64,000 bases of DNA from Moniliella sp. 'wahieum'. Its lineage: Eukaryota > Basidiomycota > Moniliellomycetes > Moniliellales > Moniliellaceae. The DNA lies in the NCBI GenBank assembly GCA_003971905.1, contig RSEE01000133.1, positions 62,001-126,000 of the forward strand. Reading direction: 5' to 3'. Under the pieces are notes generated by a model. The model did no database searches, was not told the DNA's origin, and was given only the letters and a program-made list of their open reading frames with translations. The stretch's first letter is position 1. Each line of letters opens with the position of its first letter. Shown here one piece after another: positions 20,975 through 31,639 of the stretch. The position numbers and the translations under genes were made by a program.

Positions 20975-22615
20975 GTACCTGGCATCTGCACTCAACGCTT
21001 TCTGCTCGATGTTGCTATCATCTGTTTGCCATTATCACACCTGTTTCCTTTCCTGGTATATTATGCCCCGCCCATTCTGTTTCCTGGACACAACATGCCT
21101 CTCTCTCTCAGGTCTATTGCATACATTGCATCTCTTTCCCCAATTTGATGTATATGCCCTTAGTATATTAGCGGGGGCCAGGGCCATGCAGAGGCGAGAC
21201 GCGGTGGTTCATCGATTTTTCACCATACTTTCTTGTCGGAGAGAGGGTGCGAAAGAGATAAATGAACGGCACAGTCGAGAGGGTGGGTAAGAAAAAGGAA
21301 GGAGAGAGATGCTCCAAGCATGCAGAATCCACCATGGGAGATGGGATCCAGGACGGTTATTGAAAAACTGTCTGGGAATGATGACGCGTCACGTGAAGGT
21401 GGACCCCACATAAATCAAACGAGGCTATATGAAGACAGTAAGATCTAAGACCGACTCGGATACATTTCAATCTTACAAACCGTCTGCTTTCAACTTGGAA
21501 TCCCCGTTGAACATTAATGACATTGATGTCAGTAGCTTGTCTCTGGAGCTGGATTCGAACAGTTGATGGTTGATGTGATTCTCTTCCTCCTCCTTCGTCT
21601 CCTCGACGTCGCCATGCCGCCATCCGAGTCCGCCGGCAGACCGCCATCGGATCCCCCGGTATGGGAGTCAGACGGAATACGTACCCGATCCTGGAGACGG
21701 CCAAGAGCAGGCGGGTGCAGCGCATTCGACCCCCGCAAGTCGCCTCGCTGCGCTTTCCTTCTCCCCGCCCGAATGACCGGACACAGGCTGTCAAGCTGGT
21801 CTGGATCGCGCCATCGCTGGGCGAATGCCCTCCTCCATCCAGCTCTCGCCATCCAATCCAACTCAGAGCAAGGCGAGGGAATATAAAGAGACAGGGCGCA
21901 AGAGCAAGAGCAAGGACATGGTTAAAGGCAAGACCATGAGCAAGAAAGAGAGCAAAACCATCCCCCTCCTCCCACAAACGTTTGTCCTCTGCAGGCCGCG
22001 TTTACGTGCAGCCACTCCAACTGCCTCTTTTCTTTTCGCGCTTCTGGTCCTCGTCCGCGTCCCCGTTCGCCGACACTGACACTGACACTGACACGGATCA
22101 TTCCACTCCTCATGTGGCGAATGTGGATGCGTGCATGACGCGCAGGTAGGATGAGCATGCAGAGTGCGCGAAGGTGCACCTCCGTACCAAACGTGCCCCA
22201 AAGGGCTGGTGCGACCAGGTCCCAGCCACCCTGTCGCGACACGATTCCGCTGCGTGGGGTAAGATGAGTGCTACGCGCGTCTTGGCGGACACGCCGCGGG
22301 CTGGACTGTACGTCGACCTCGTGCGCAGCTGCCATGGAGATGGAGATGGCACGAACTGACGTTTGGTACGATCTTGGCACACCCAGCGCTTTGGTAGCTC
22401 CGACGCGGCGTGGGTCGAGGTAGCGTCGACGATGTACATCCGTCAACACAAAAGCTGTGGTGTCTCCAGCCGTCACTCAGTCTCGGCCAATTCGTTGGGC
22501 ACGCTGTGGCCCCTATGGCCAGCCAGCTGCCTGCTCAGCACCCTTTACTTGCCGTGTGCCTGTCCCTCCCTATTTGTTGTTGCTCGGACCGAACGAGCGT
22601 CTGAACTAGGATCGG
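20975..22615. other. Intergenic
   Basis: No supported gene. It contains the tandem ACTGAC (about 22074-22100) and opposing open frames at 21360-21980 with no recognisable domain. Composition is mixed. Confidence 0.35.
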
Positions 22616-23792
22616 ATGGGGCGTCCGGTTTCCAATACGACTCCGACGAACGTGGCGGGAACACGGGCGTCTTCGCTTCGTCCGCTGGCATATGTCGACC
22701 GGCTCCCACATTCCCTGATCGAGAGCTCGGGCGCGCGAAACCTGCTTCCGCGCCCTCAGGGGTCACCCCCTTTCTCGCCCGCCAACCCTGCCCCGATCTC
22801 GCCCGGCTCACCCCGAAAGTGCTGGACACACGCGACTTGTCTTGGTGTCAAACGGTACGTTCTCGTCGTCTGTTTTTGCTTTGTGGGGGGAAGCCGACCC
22901 ACTGACCCTCCCGTTGCCCAGGGCATCGACTCGGCCTCAGGCCCAGCTCAAGCGCGCCCCCACAGGCAAGAAAGCCGCCAAAACCGCCACTGTCCCTCCT
23001 GCCTCGACGCCCGCTGTCCTTTCCCCTTCATCGTCCTCTTCTTCTTCTCTTCTCTCCTCTTAGGATCTCACTCCCATTCCGTCCGACACGGCCAGTGCGG
23101 GACTGGTGAAAGGCAAGGCTGGATGCCACGTCGCGGCCGCTACCTGTGAAACGCGGGAGGCAGCCAACGTCCGGCGGGGGAGCAGGCGGACAGTCTGGCA
23201 ACGATTAATGATGACTGGGCCTACGAGGCCGACGAGTACGACAAGGATCCACGCTCGTCAGTGATGGTGGCACTGCGTCCGTCGTGGGTTGCGTGTACCC
23301 CCACGGCTTGTGGACTGCCTATGTCCCATGGGGCTACGCTTGCCGCTTTGTGCCCAACCCTCGCCTGACCCCCTTTGATGTGTTTGCTAGCTTTGAATTG
23401 CTGTATGTGACAAGGACAAGGAGCCCCGTTCGAGGTATTATCGTTGTTCCGCTCCGCTACCTTTGTTCTGCTTTGCTTTTCTTTCCTTCATCGGTTTGCC
23501 CCAGGGGGAGGGGGGGGGGTGCGAGTAGGAAGGTGCCGCGTGGGCCTCCTCGGTGCAGAGACTACTACTTGACCTCTGTACCATGTACTTCCCGTGCGTC
23601 TGTTTTTGTTTGTTTTTGTTGTTGGTTGTGTTCTTTGGTTTTCTCTCAGACTGGTCGTGCCCGCGATCCCTGTTCCTTCAAGTTCCAGACCAGTGCTACG
23701 ACTACCCCCTGTTTCCTATTGTACGGCATGTACGACGTATGACCTCGGACCTAGGACCCTCAACTATCAAACCGATCGACGCCGCGAAATGA
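22616..23792 (+). CDS. Unrecognised spliced gene
   Basis: The first exon encodes a disordered N-terminus, MGRPVSNTTPTNVAGTRASS, with SP-rich QGSPPFSPANPAPISPGSPR. An intron with donor GTACGT and acceptor TTGCCCAG (about 22856-22921) joins in frame to ASTRPQAQLKRAPTGKKAAK. Further on, a very protein-like piece SLATINDDWAYEADEYDKDP is encoded near 23195-23255, and VGCVYPHGLWTAYVPWGYAC near 23283. Another likely intron ends with TTTCTCTCAG near 23651, followed by WSCPRSLFLQVPDQCYDYPL. The exon chain is uncertain and at least one frame change is needed. I do not recognise the family. The end coordinate is the stop of the last plausible exon and may be wrong. Confidence 0.35.
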
Positions 23793-25639
23793 TACCCCCC
23801 AAGTCGACTCTTCTGTGTTGTTGTGCTTCGCTGGAGGGACTAAGGTGAGGTAGTATCGATCCCTGCTGCCTATTGCTTGGCTCATCTGTCGCTATGCATA
23901 GCTCCGAATGCACCATTCTCGCTCTGCCTCGCCCGCGCGCTTTCCTTCGCTTGGTCCCCTTGGTTGGCTTGGCTTTTGGGTTTCCACCTTGGTCTTGCCT
24001 CTGCTTGTATACTTTTTACGCAGGGCTTGTTGGCATATGTGTCTTTTCATCTCTTCCCAATGGGGCCGAAAGTCTCCGGCTTCGACCTGAAACCGCCATC
24101 GTCAATATTGTCTTCCTCGACTTCTCCAGAGCTTCTCCACCCCCATCTGGGTTCCGCCTGTCTTACATCCTGCAGGCGTCATCAAAGCTAGTAGTATCGA
24201 TATGAGCCGATCCTAGCTCAGCGCGGAGGGTTACGGAAGGGTAAACACTCTCAACGTCATAGCGTGCTGGCATGCGCATGCAGCATGAGTGTAGGGTTCT
24301 AGTTGGAGAAGCAGACGGTGGTGTGAGACGATTCAATTGGGCCCCCTGAGCTGAGGAACTTGACGCCCACCACTCAACGATGACAAGAAGCATCCGTTAG
24401 CATCGGCTCGATTCCTGTGGGAGGGCTGAGGGCTGAGGCTGAGCGCTGGGGACTGCTGAGGGGAATGCTACGTGCTGTGGAGAGAGTGGTGTGTGCAAGA
24501 CAGGATATGAGAAGAAGATGGATGGACAGAGGGAGAGAGAAGAAACGCCAAGGACGGAGGTGGAGTGGGATGTTGGGGCGCAGCGAAGCGCCCAGCCGCT
24601 CAGCCTGGCAAGCAGGGTGACGTGGCTGCGCACATATAGCGCCCGTTGGTCTGGGTGGCATTCATGGGCTGCGCACGGAAGAAAGCACGCGCAGCCCTTG
24701 GTAATCCCACCGGCTTGTTTTTCTAGTGAGATGAAGAAAGCAGAAGCAACGCCCGCCCGCCGCTGCTCTTATACCGCCCCGCCATTCCGCCCGCCAGGTG
24801 GAGGGGCTGCACCAGTTCCGCCCGGGGGGGCATGTGCGCAAGTACTGGGGCGCACCCAGTAGGGTTACTGGGCGCCTGTACGTACATGGTACACCGCTCG
24901 CCTGTCGCCTGTCCCGTGGGCGTCTTAGAGTTAGTTGGGCCCTGAGCCTCACGCCCAACGCCTTATGTCCGACAGACGTGTGGGGGCTAATGCGTAAGTG
25001 GCGCCCACGCCGCCCACTACCCCCTCTGTCCAGCCAGCATACTCTCTACGGACCACGATCGGCAGCCTGCTCAAGGGGTAACAGGGAGTGGTGAAGCTTG
25101 AAAGAAAAAAAGGGGGGGTGGGCAGGGGCCAATCGCCCCAACCAGCGCGGGCAGATAGACCAGAGATACCCCCCCCCTACCCCTCCCCCTTCTGGGCGAA
25201 TCAAACGATAGGGGCGAGCGGCCAGATAAGATGGATCAGCAGGGAGGGCAGGGCCAGGCCTGGGGGGGGGGGGGTAGAGGAAAGAGGGGGGTGATGATGC
25301 GAGGATGGGGGGACGGGGGCAGGGGGGGGGAAGGACTGTTCCGCAGACATGGGACAGGAAGAGGATCCCATCGAGCCACCGCGTCGATGAGCCGGCCTTG
25401 ACAGGGAGGCAATAGGGCAAGGGAGGGAAGAGAGATGCCAGAGGATGGGATGGAATGGGGTGCACACAGAGAGGGGAGAGAGAGAGAGAGAGAGAAAGGG
25501 AGAGAGAATGCTGTGTCCAAGTCGGTGGGGGAACACATACACCGAATTCAACTCTGGTCCATCGGCGCATCCACCTCGTTACCCGGGTCGGCCAGGGGGA
25601 AGGGGGGTAGTCACAGCAAGCGGGAAAGTGGACACGGCC
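23793..25639. other. Intergenic
   Basis: No supported gene. It includes pyrimidine-rich DNA at 23900-24170, G-runs near 25100-25340 and a GAGAGAGA tract at about 25476-25506. It carries a GAAGCTTGAAAG word at 25092. Confidence 0.35.
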
Positions 25640-26073
25640 TCATGCGACGGCCGGCCAGTAAACCCAGCTGTGGATCCTGGGCCGGGAGCCGGGATGGGGG
25701 CAGGGGCGGGGTAGGGGTGGAAACTCAGCCGAGGTGGTGGCGGCCGAGACGAGGGCGCCAGTGGCCGGTTCGGCGCTCACGGCGTGCGGGACATCGGCGG
25801 GCGAAGGAATCGCCGTTCCCAGCGGTTCGCCACCGGAAACACCAGCCTTGGACATGGCATAGTCACCGCTGTCAAAGAACTTGCGCTCGCGCATGCGCCA
25901 TCGCCGCGGTGGCCGCGCTGCCGTTGAGCCGGCAGGCAGGCGGCCGTACTTTTCCAGCGCGGTGCGCTCCTGCGGAGACAGGGTCTGGGGAGGAGGTCGA
26001 TGAATAGCGCAGACCGAGGGCGGTCGGAGAGACGTACGCTGAGATCGACCTTGTTGCGCTGGGCAGGCAGCAT
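25640..26073 (-). CDS. IGO1: Endosulfine (Igo1/ENSA/ARPP19) PP2A inhibitor
   Basis: Endosulfines, once phosphorylated by Greatwall/Rim15 kinase on the Ser of the FDSGDY motif, inhibit PP2A-B55 and promote mitotic entry or quiescence. Here exon 1 (26038-26073) encodes MLPAQRNKVDLS, a 53-bp intron follows (25985-26037, donor GTACGT, acceptor CCCCAG), and exon 2 (25640-25984) continues TLSPQERTALEKYGRLP and MRERKFFDSGDYAMSKAG, with the phospho-site intact. The family core NKVDLS...L-P-E...YG-LP...RKYFDSGDY is complete. The remaining C-terminus is Ala/Pro-rich and unconserved. About 126 residues, the normal size. No frame error. Confidence 0.92.
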
Positions 26074-26772
26074 GGCCGAGGTGTGGTGGTGGTGGTGGTG
26101 GTCGCGGTGGTGACAGGCTGGTGCCGTCTTGCCTGCCGCCGGGCGGGCGAGCGGCCCTGGGCGCAGTGGGAAAAGAAAATCGAAAAGAAAACAACAGGGA
26201 AACGGCGGGTGGGCATCACGTGATGGGTTGCGCCAGCTGTGTGCTCGCCGCGGGCTGACGTACACGTACACCCGGGGTCGTTTGCAGGGTATTGGAAGTT
26301 GAAAGTTGGAATGAGGTCATGCACCATTTGACACGGGGGGGGGGGCGTGCGCTGGGCGTGCTGGGGCAGAGCGGGGGGCAGTGCGCTGCTCAGCAGCTGA
26401 GGCTGAGTGGGCGGCGGGGGGCCGTGTAGGGGGGCGGTGTGCGCTGGTGTACCTAGCTTAGCGTCACGATGCATGATGCATTGCATGACAGCCGGCACGT
26501 GACGCGTGAGTGTGCTGGAGCGGGTGGCACAGCGCCAGTGTGCGGGGCAATCGCCCTTGGCGCGGCCCAGCGCTGCTCGGCCACCGCCAGCAATCACCCA
26601 TCCTCCGCCTGGTCATCCCGGTCACCGGTTATCGCCCCTCGCTCGGTTGGGGGCAGTCACTCGTCACTCGTCACTTCGGCGACGCAATCGGAGCACTGGT
26701 CGCTGTACTACTAGGAGGCCTTCGCCCCGCCTCCGCTCCCTCTTCTCCCTCTGCTCCATCCCCCCCACCGCC
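26074..26772. other. Divergent spacer IGO1 / HAD phosphatase
   Basis: About 700 bp with both promoters. It contains a G-run at about 26335-26346, an ACGATGCATGATGCAT word at 26467-26482, the CACGTGACGCGTGAG word at 26499-26513, and CCGGTCACCGG at about 26618. No gene is supported. Confidence 0.45.
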
Positions 26773-27729
26773 ATGTCCGCCGCCGCCAGCACCCCGCTCA
26801 AGTACGCCGATGCCAAGTACATCTTCCTCACTGACTTTGACGGCACCATCACCCTGCTCGACTCGAACGACCACATGGTCGACAACTACGGCATGGGCTA
26901 CACGGAGCGCCGCAAGATCAACGAGAAGATCGTGTCGGAGCAGGTCTCCTACCGCGACGGTTTCCGCCAGATGGTCGAGAGTGTCCACCAGCCCTTCCAC
27001 AAGATGAAGCGCTTGTCCGCCGCGACGTGACCCTCGATCCGGGCTTCAAGGACTTCCACGCCTTTGCCAAGGCCAACCACATCCCATCATTGTCGTCTCC
27101 TCGGGCATGACCCCCATCATCCGCTCCATCTTTGCCAACCTCATTGGCGACGAGGAGGCCAGCAAGATCGATGTCATCTCCAACGACGTGCGCTTCACCG
27201 ACCCCGAGGGCAAGGGCGACACGTGGGAGCTGGTCTACCGCCACCCGGACAAGTACGTCCTTCTTCGTGTTCCCTTCTCACCTTGCTTGCATCTGCATCT
27301 TGCGTCTGCGTCTGCGTCTGCGTCTGTGCAGTACAGCTTACTCTCCTTCTCTGATCCCTGCAACCACGTACGCGTAGCCATACGGCCACGACAAAAGCCT
27401 CTCCATCCTGCCCTACCGCAACCTGGAGCACGCGCCCACGCTCTTTTTTGCCGGCGATGGCATTAGCGACATGAGCGCCGCGACGCATGCGGACGTGCTC
27501 TTTGTCAAGGACAAGCCTGACAACGATCTGGGTCGGTACTGCGACCGCAAGGGCTACCCCTACAAGCTGTTTAAAGATTGGACGCAGATCAAGGCGGATG
27601 TGCAGGCGATCATTGATGGCAAGGCGGCGCCCAAGGAGATCATGACTGACCTGGGCAAGACAAACGGGCAAAACGCCCGCTGAACTGGAAGCCGAGGCAG
27701 CCGCCAAAAAGGTTTCTGCCAAGGCGTAG
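26773..27729 (+). CDS. HAD-superfamily phosphatase (MtnX/phosphoserine-phosphatase-like)
   Basis: HAD phosphatases use an Asp nucleophile. The sequence shows motif I (IFLTDFDGTITLLDSNDHMV), a cap with YTERRKINEKIVSEQVSYRD, motif II (VVSSGMTPIIRS) and motif IV (LFFAGDGISDMSAATHADVL), then LVFVKDKPD-type and KGYPYKLFKDW segments typical of the MtnX-like branch. The substrate cannot be told; methionine-salvage or general phosphomonoester hydrolysis is possible. An intron starts at about 27255 (GTACGT) and ends near 27378 (GTAG). Frame changes occur near 27015, 27086 and 27680; beyond the last, the frame reads LEAEAAAKKVSAKA to TAG at 27727-27729. The start at 26773 gives MSAAASTPLKYADAK, the usual beginning. 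Length about 275 residues. Confidence 0.88.
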
Positions 27730-29548
27730 GATCTCTACCCCATCTCCACTTGCGCACTTGCAGCAGCACACTGCCTCCGCCACGGCATTAGCTCCCTAGT
27801 CACTAGTCACTCTAGTCCCTCCTGGCGCTCCAACTCGTCACCCCACCACCCCTTTTGTAGCTTGCCCACGCTTGCCCAAGCTTGCAGGATCGGCAATCGA
27901 ATCGATTCCTGCTAAGACAAGAGCTCACTGCCGCATCACACCACGCCGCGTGCCACCCTGCGCAGGTAGGTAGGTAGACCACGGACTGACCCCCCCCCCC
28001 ACACTCCTGCCCCACTGCCCCACTGCCCCACTGCCCAGCCGTAGCCACGCCTTCGTATTCACCAGGCAGAAAAGAAAAGGTGGCAGAGACGGTTGCGTCT
28101 CGATGCGCCCTGGCCGCTACCACCTAGTCCAGCCCACAGCTGCAGGGATGAGATGGGGGGATCCAACAGGGACGAGGACCAGGTGCGAACTAGGTCCACC
28201 TCGGGGTTCCTTGGTCTTCTTCTCCACTTTGGGTCTTCCTTGCCGCAAACAGCAGATCCGGGGACAGAGACCGCGACCGCAGTCGCAGCCGCAACCGGTG
28301 CCCGGGAACCCTCCGTATTCCGTCCCTCTTTCGCCATGAGACTGAGAATTGAGAATTGAGACGAGCGCCGCTAGGGGCGCGGCGAGCACAGTGGTGGATG
28401 GCTAGGGACCAACAGTGACTCTAGTGACTAGTGACTGGGATCATACATCGTCCCAATGGGGGGTGCCCTGCGGGAAGGGTGCCATGTTAGATCTTAGATT
28501 ATCTGGCAGGCGGGGGTGCTACTATGATTAGTGACTAGAAGGAGCGAGGTCGATTCGATTATCCTGTCACATTGGTGTTAACTATAAGGGAAACGGCAGC
28601 CCGGCAGCGTTTTTGATCTCCTGCCCTCTCGTGCGTTTCGTACGACGGGAGCACTCGCGATCCGCAATCCATGCATCAGCTGCCACGCAGCCGTCAGATC
28701 CAGGCGAGGCGTCAAGCTTCAAGCTTCAAGCTTCAAGCTTCAAGCTTCAAGCTTCAAGGCAAAGTGGGTGGGAGGTGAGGAAGGGAGTGGGGAGCCACCA
28801 GTCGTCAAGCAACGTCAGATCTCAGAGGGGAATAAAGCCTAAGGAGATAGGTGAGATCCGAGAGAGGGAGATGCAGCGAGCAGGGAGTGTGTGGTAGGGA
28901 GTGTGCAGTAGTGCGCAGCCTGGGAGCGCAACCCTTCTAGGCGAACGTCACGCGTCACCGGTCACCCGATCAACTGAGTACGCAGACTGAGTACACTGAG
29001 TAGCGTAAACTAGTAACTGAGTACCGACAAGTCCCCAGACGGGCCGGGCCGGGGAACGCTCGCAACCGCACTGCTCCGCAGTTGCTTGCTGGCTTTTGCT
29101 GTGCAGTGCAGTCGCCAGGGTGGACTTGTTGCTTGGCTTTCTTCAGACTTCAGGCGAAAGAGGGAGTTCCACCGAGAATCTGCGCGTATTGGGCCGACAG
29201 GGCGTGCGGGCGAAGACAAGAGGCCAGTGACTAGCCGGGGACGAGGGAGCTGTCTAGTGACTACGCAGCGCAGTCGCCAGCCCGTCGCGAGTACTCAGTA
29301 CTCGGTCTGCTCCAGCCCGGCGCACGGCCGGCACGGGCGGGGGAGGGCTGTGGGGAGGCGGTGGGGGTGGTGAGACACGGCGTGCAGTGTGCTGGGCTAC
29401 GGGTTGAGCAGTACATGCTATTATACTGTACGCACTAAGCCCTGGGGTTTGCGCGCGAAATCGACCGTTTGCATTGGACCGAAAACCGCTCGCCTCGACC
29501 CCGGCCGAGCGGTCGGTGGGGGAGTGATGGGGTTCGGCCCTTAGGGTG
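27730..29548. other. Intergenic rich in dispersed words
   Basis: About 1.8 kb, no supported gene. It is packed with copies of AGTGACTAGTGACT (28415-28440, 28530, 29225, 29252), CTGAGTACACTGAGTA (28978-29025), GTCACGCGTCACCGGTCACC (28947-28967) and GAGTACTCAGTACTCGG (29288). The CAAGCTT tandem at 28713-28758 is listed separately. Confidence 0.45.
28713..28758. repeat. Tandem CAAGCTT repeat, about 6.5 copies of 7 bp
   Basis: Perfect head-to-tail heptamers. Single or double copies of the same word occur in several other spacers of this window. Confidence 0.9.
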
Positions 29549-29556
29549 TATATATA
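29549..29556 (+). promoter_or_regulatory. TATA box upstream of the PPxY protein
   Basis: TATATATA about 70 bp before the ATG at 29626. Confidence 0.55.
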
Positions 29557-29625
29557 CCCCTCGGGCGTCCAGCTGGCACCTAGTGCCAACCGACCGACCG
29601 ACCCACTGCTGCTAGGCCGCCCCTG

Positions 29626-30748
29626 ATGCCGAAACCTGCTCCCCACTGGAAAGACAGCGAGGCAGCTGCCGAAGCGCCTCCGCCGAGCTACGACGAAGCG
29701 ACCTACACCTCTCCTGCGGCTGGCCTGGCGGTGCGCGCGCTTCCGCGCCGTTGGGCTCCCCTGCGGCCGGGCCGAGCGCCAGCGCGAGCACGGCCGCCGC
29801 AGGCTCGGTGTTCGCCCAGGCCAAGCAGATGTATGGGAATCCGCTCGCGTCCATGCCCAGTGGGCGGCGACGGAGCAGGATGCGCGCCTGACGCAGCTGC
29901 CTACGATTGACTTTATGTTGCGTGTCAAGGCACGTTTGGGTCGTAAGGCTGGCACGCCATTCGACCCGCCGCCCGTGAGCTTTTCCGTCCCGTTCCGCGC
30001 TCGGTCTCGAAGGCGGCAGCGGGTGCGGGATCGGCCTTTGCGCCACTGGTGACGCCGTCGCTGGGTAAGGACCGGCTGATCGGGGCCGGGTTTAAGCCGA
30101 CTACTGTGGTCGGGTGTTGGCTGCGCACGATGTGAGTGCGGCGGACTATGCGCGCTTTTTGGAGGACATATTTACGCGGCGGCAAAGTGGGTGGGAAAGG
30201 TCAGTCGTGGCTAACGTTCGCCGATTGCGATGCACATGGGCATGACGGGGTACTTTGTGACGAAAGCGATTGTCAAGCGCTTTGCACGGCGCAACGAGCC
30301 CTTGGTCGTACATACCATCGAGACGTGGCAAGAGACGTTCTTTGGCCCACGGGGGATAGATATGTACGTGGTGCAAAATGAGAACGCGCGACAGCTCAAG
30401 CCGTGGGTAAGGATACGGTGCCCCGCCCACTCCCGCCTGAAGTGGTCCAAGCACTACATGCTATGCCGCCGGCACCTGATTCCGACTCGTCCAGTTCTTC
30501 CTCTAATTCCAGTTCCAGTTCCTCCTCCAGCTCCAGCGACTCGGACTCGGATGCACCCCCGTCTGTCCAAGCGCGAAAAGAAGGAGCGGAAAAAAGCGCA
30601 AGAGGGACAAGCAGTTGGCCAAAAAGAACCGCGTCAAGAAAAAGAAGGGTACCTACCTCGTCTTTGCCCCTCTGCGGAATACCACGTGGCCAGCGCCCCC
30701 CGCGCCCCGCCCGGTCCGTCCTGGCGCGCTGGGTACGATGCCAAGTGA
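29626..30748 (+). CDS. Unrecognised fungal protein with PPxY motif and Ser tract
   Basis: Starts MPKPAPHWKDSEAAAEAPPP; the PPPSYDEATY that follows holds a PPxY motif, a ligand for WW-domain ubiquitin ligases such as Rsp5. After a low-complexity Ala/Ser stretch come protein-like blocks in changing frames: LTQLPTIDFMLRVKARLGRK, SLGKDRLIGAGFKPTTVV, AHDVSAADYARFLEDIF, MHMGMTGYFVTKAIVKRFAR and EPLVVHTIETWQETFFGPRG. These resemble a widespread uncharacterised fungal family that I know only as hypothetical. Near 30480-30560 lies a tract of about 25 serines mixed with Asp, followed by a Lys-rich tail (KKNRVKKKKGTYLV). At least four frame changes are needed and the end point is uncertain. No intron can be named. 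Confidence 0.55.
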
Positions 30749-31639
30749 GCCCATATATCTACTCGGCAGCCCACTGCACGCGGGCCGAAACAACGGGTGT
30801 GGTTCCAGTCAAACTACGGTTGTTCACGTCTTTGTAGTTTGGTCTCCCTCTTCTTTCCTTTTGGTCCTTTGTTGGCTCAAATTCGTTCCCCATACTGATG
30901 GGCTCGCGATGTCATTTGGTGTGATGGTATGGTTCGGATCGCCCCCACTTATTGGGCGCAGAGTTAGCTTGTATGCATATAGGGAATTGGTACTTTTCTC
31001 TGTTGTACTTACAGAATCGATGGACAGATCTGTTGTCCTGAGTCGCCATGCTACGCTCTTCATAACATAGAGACCTCGATATACAAGTTCCCTCATCGAC
31101 ATCACAGTGGATCCATTCTGTTTTTCCCGCTTGGCACCATCTACCACCAAGTCGTACGTTCAGGGTAGCAAGCGTCTGGGAACCCACCCCCACCCCCGGG
31201 GCTGCTATTACGGCAATGCTCGTGCCAGTGAGTTACGTATGATTTGTCGAGCCGGGGCTTTTACGGCCCACTGCAGTCGAACGAAGTCCACGGGCCTTGC
31301 GTTATTTTGGTTGGCCTTGAATACGACAAGACGATAAGGAGAGGTGGATGAACTTCTCCCATTTCCCAGCCACAGAAACGTACAGTGCTGCGATAGAATG
31401 CACTCAGTGTCTACCACTCCGACCCAAGTCAACGTATAGTCAACTGGTCCAACAGAGGTGAGGAGTAAAGTACGTGTACTAATGTACTAATTCTCACGCC
31501 ACAGTGATGCACATGTGTAGTTGTGCTCTCATTCTCATATTCCCATCCTCTGCGTATTTTCACTACTTGCTGCGCTTCACACTTGCAGCTTGTCACTTAA
31601 ATTCAATCATCAATACCTTGTTCTACTCACGGCGGTTGG
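30749..31639. other. Convergent spacer
   Basis: About 890 bp between convergent 3' ends, AT-richer, no supported gene. Confidence 0.4.

Noticed and set aside
25236-25570. Ser/Leu/Pro-rich minus frames
   Set aside because: They come from the GAGAGA and G-run low-complexity tracts.
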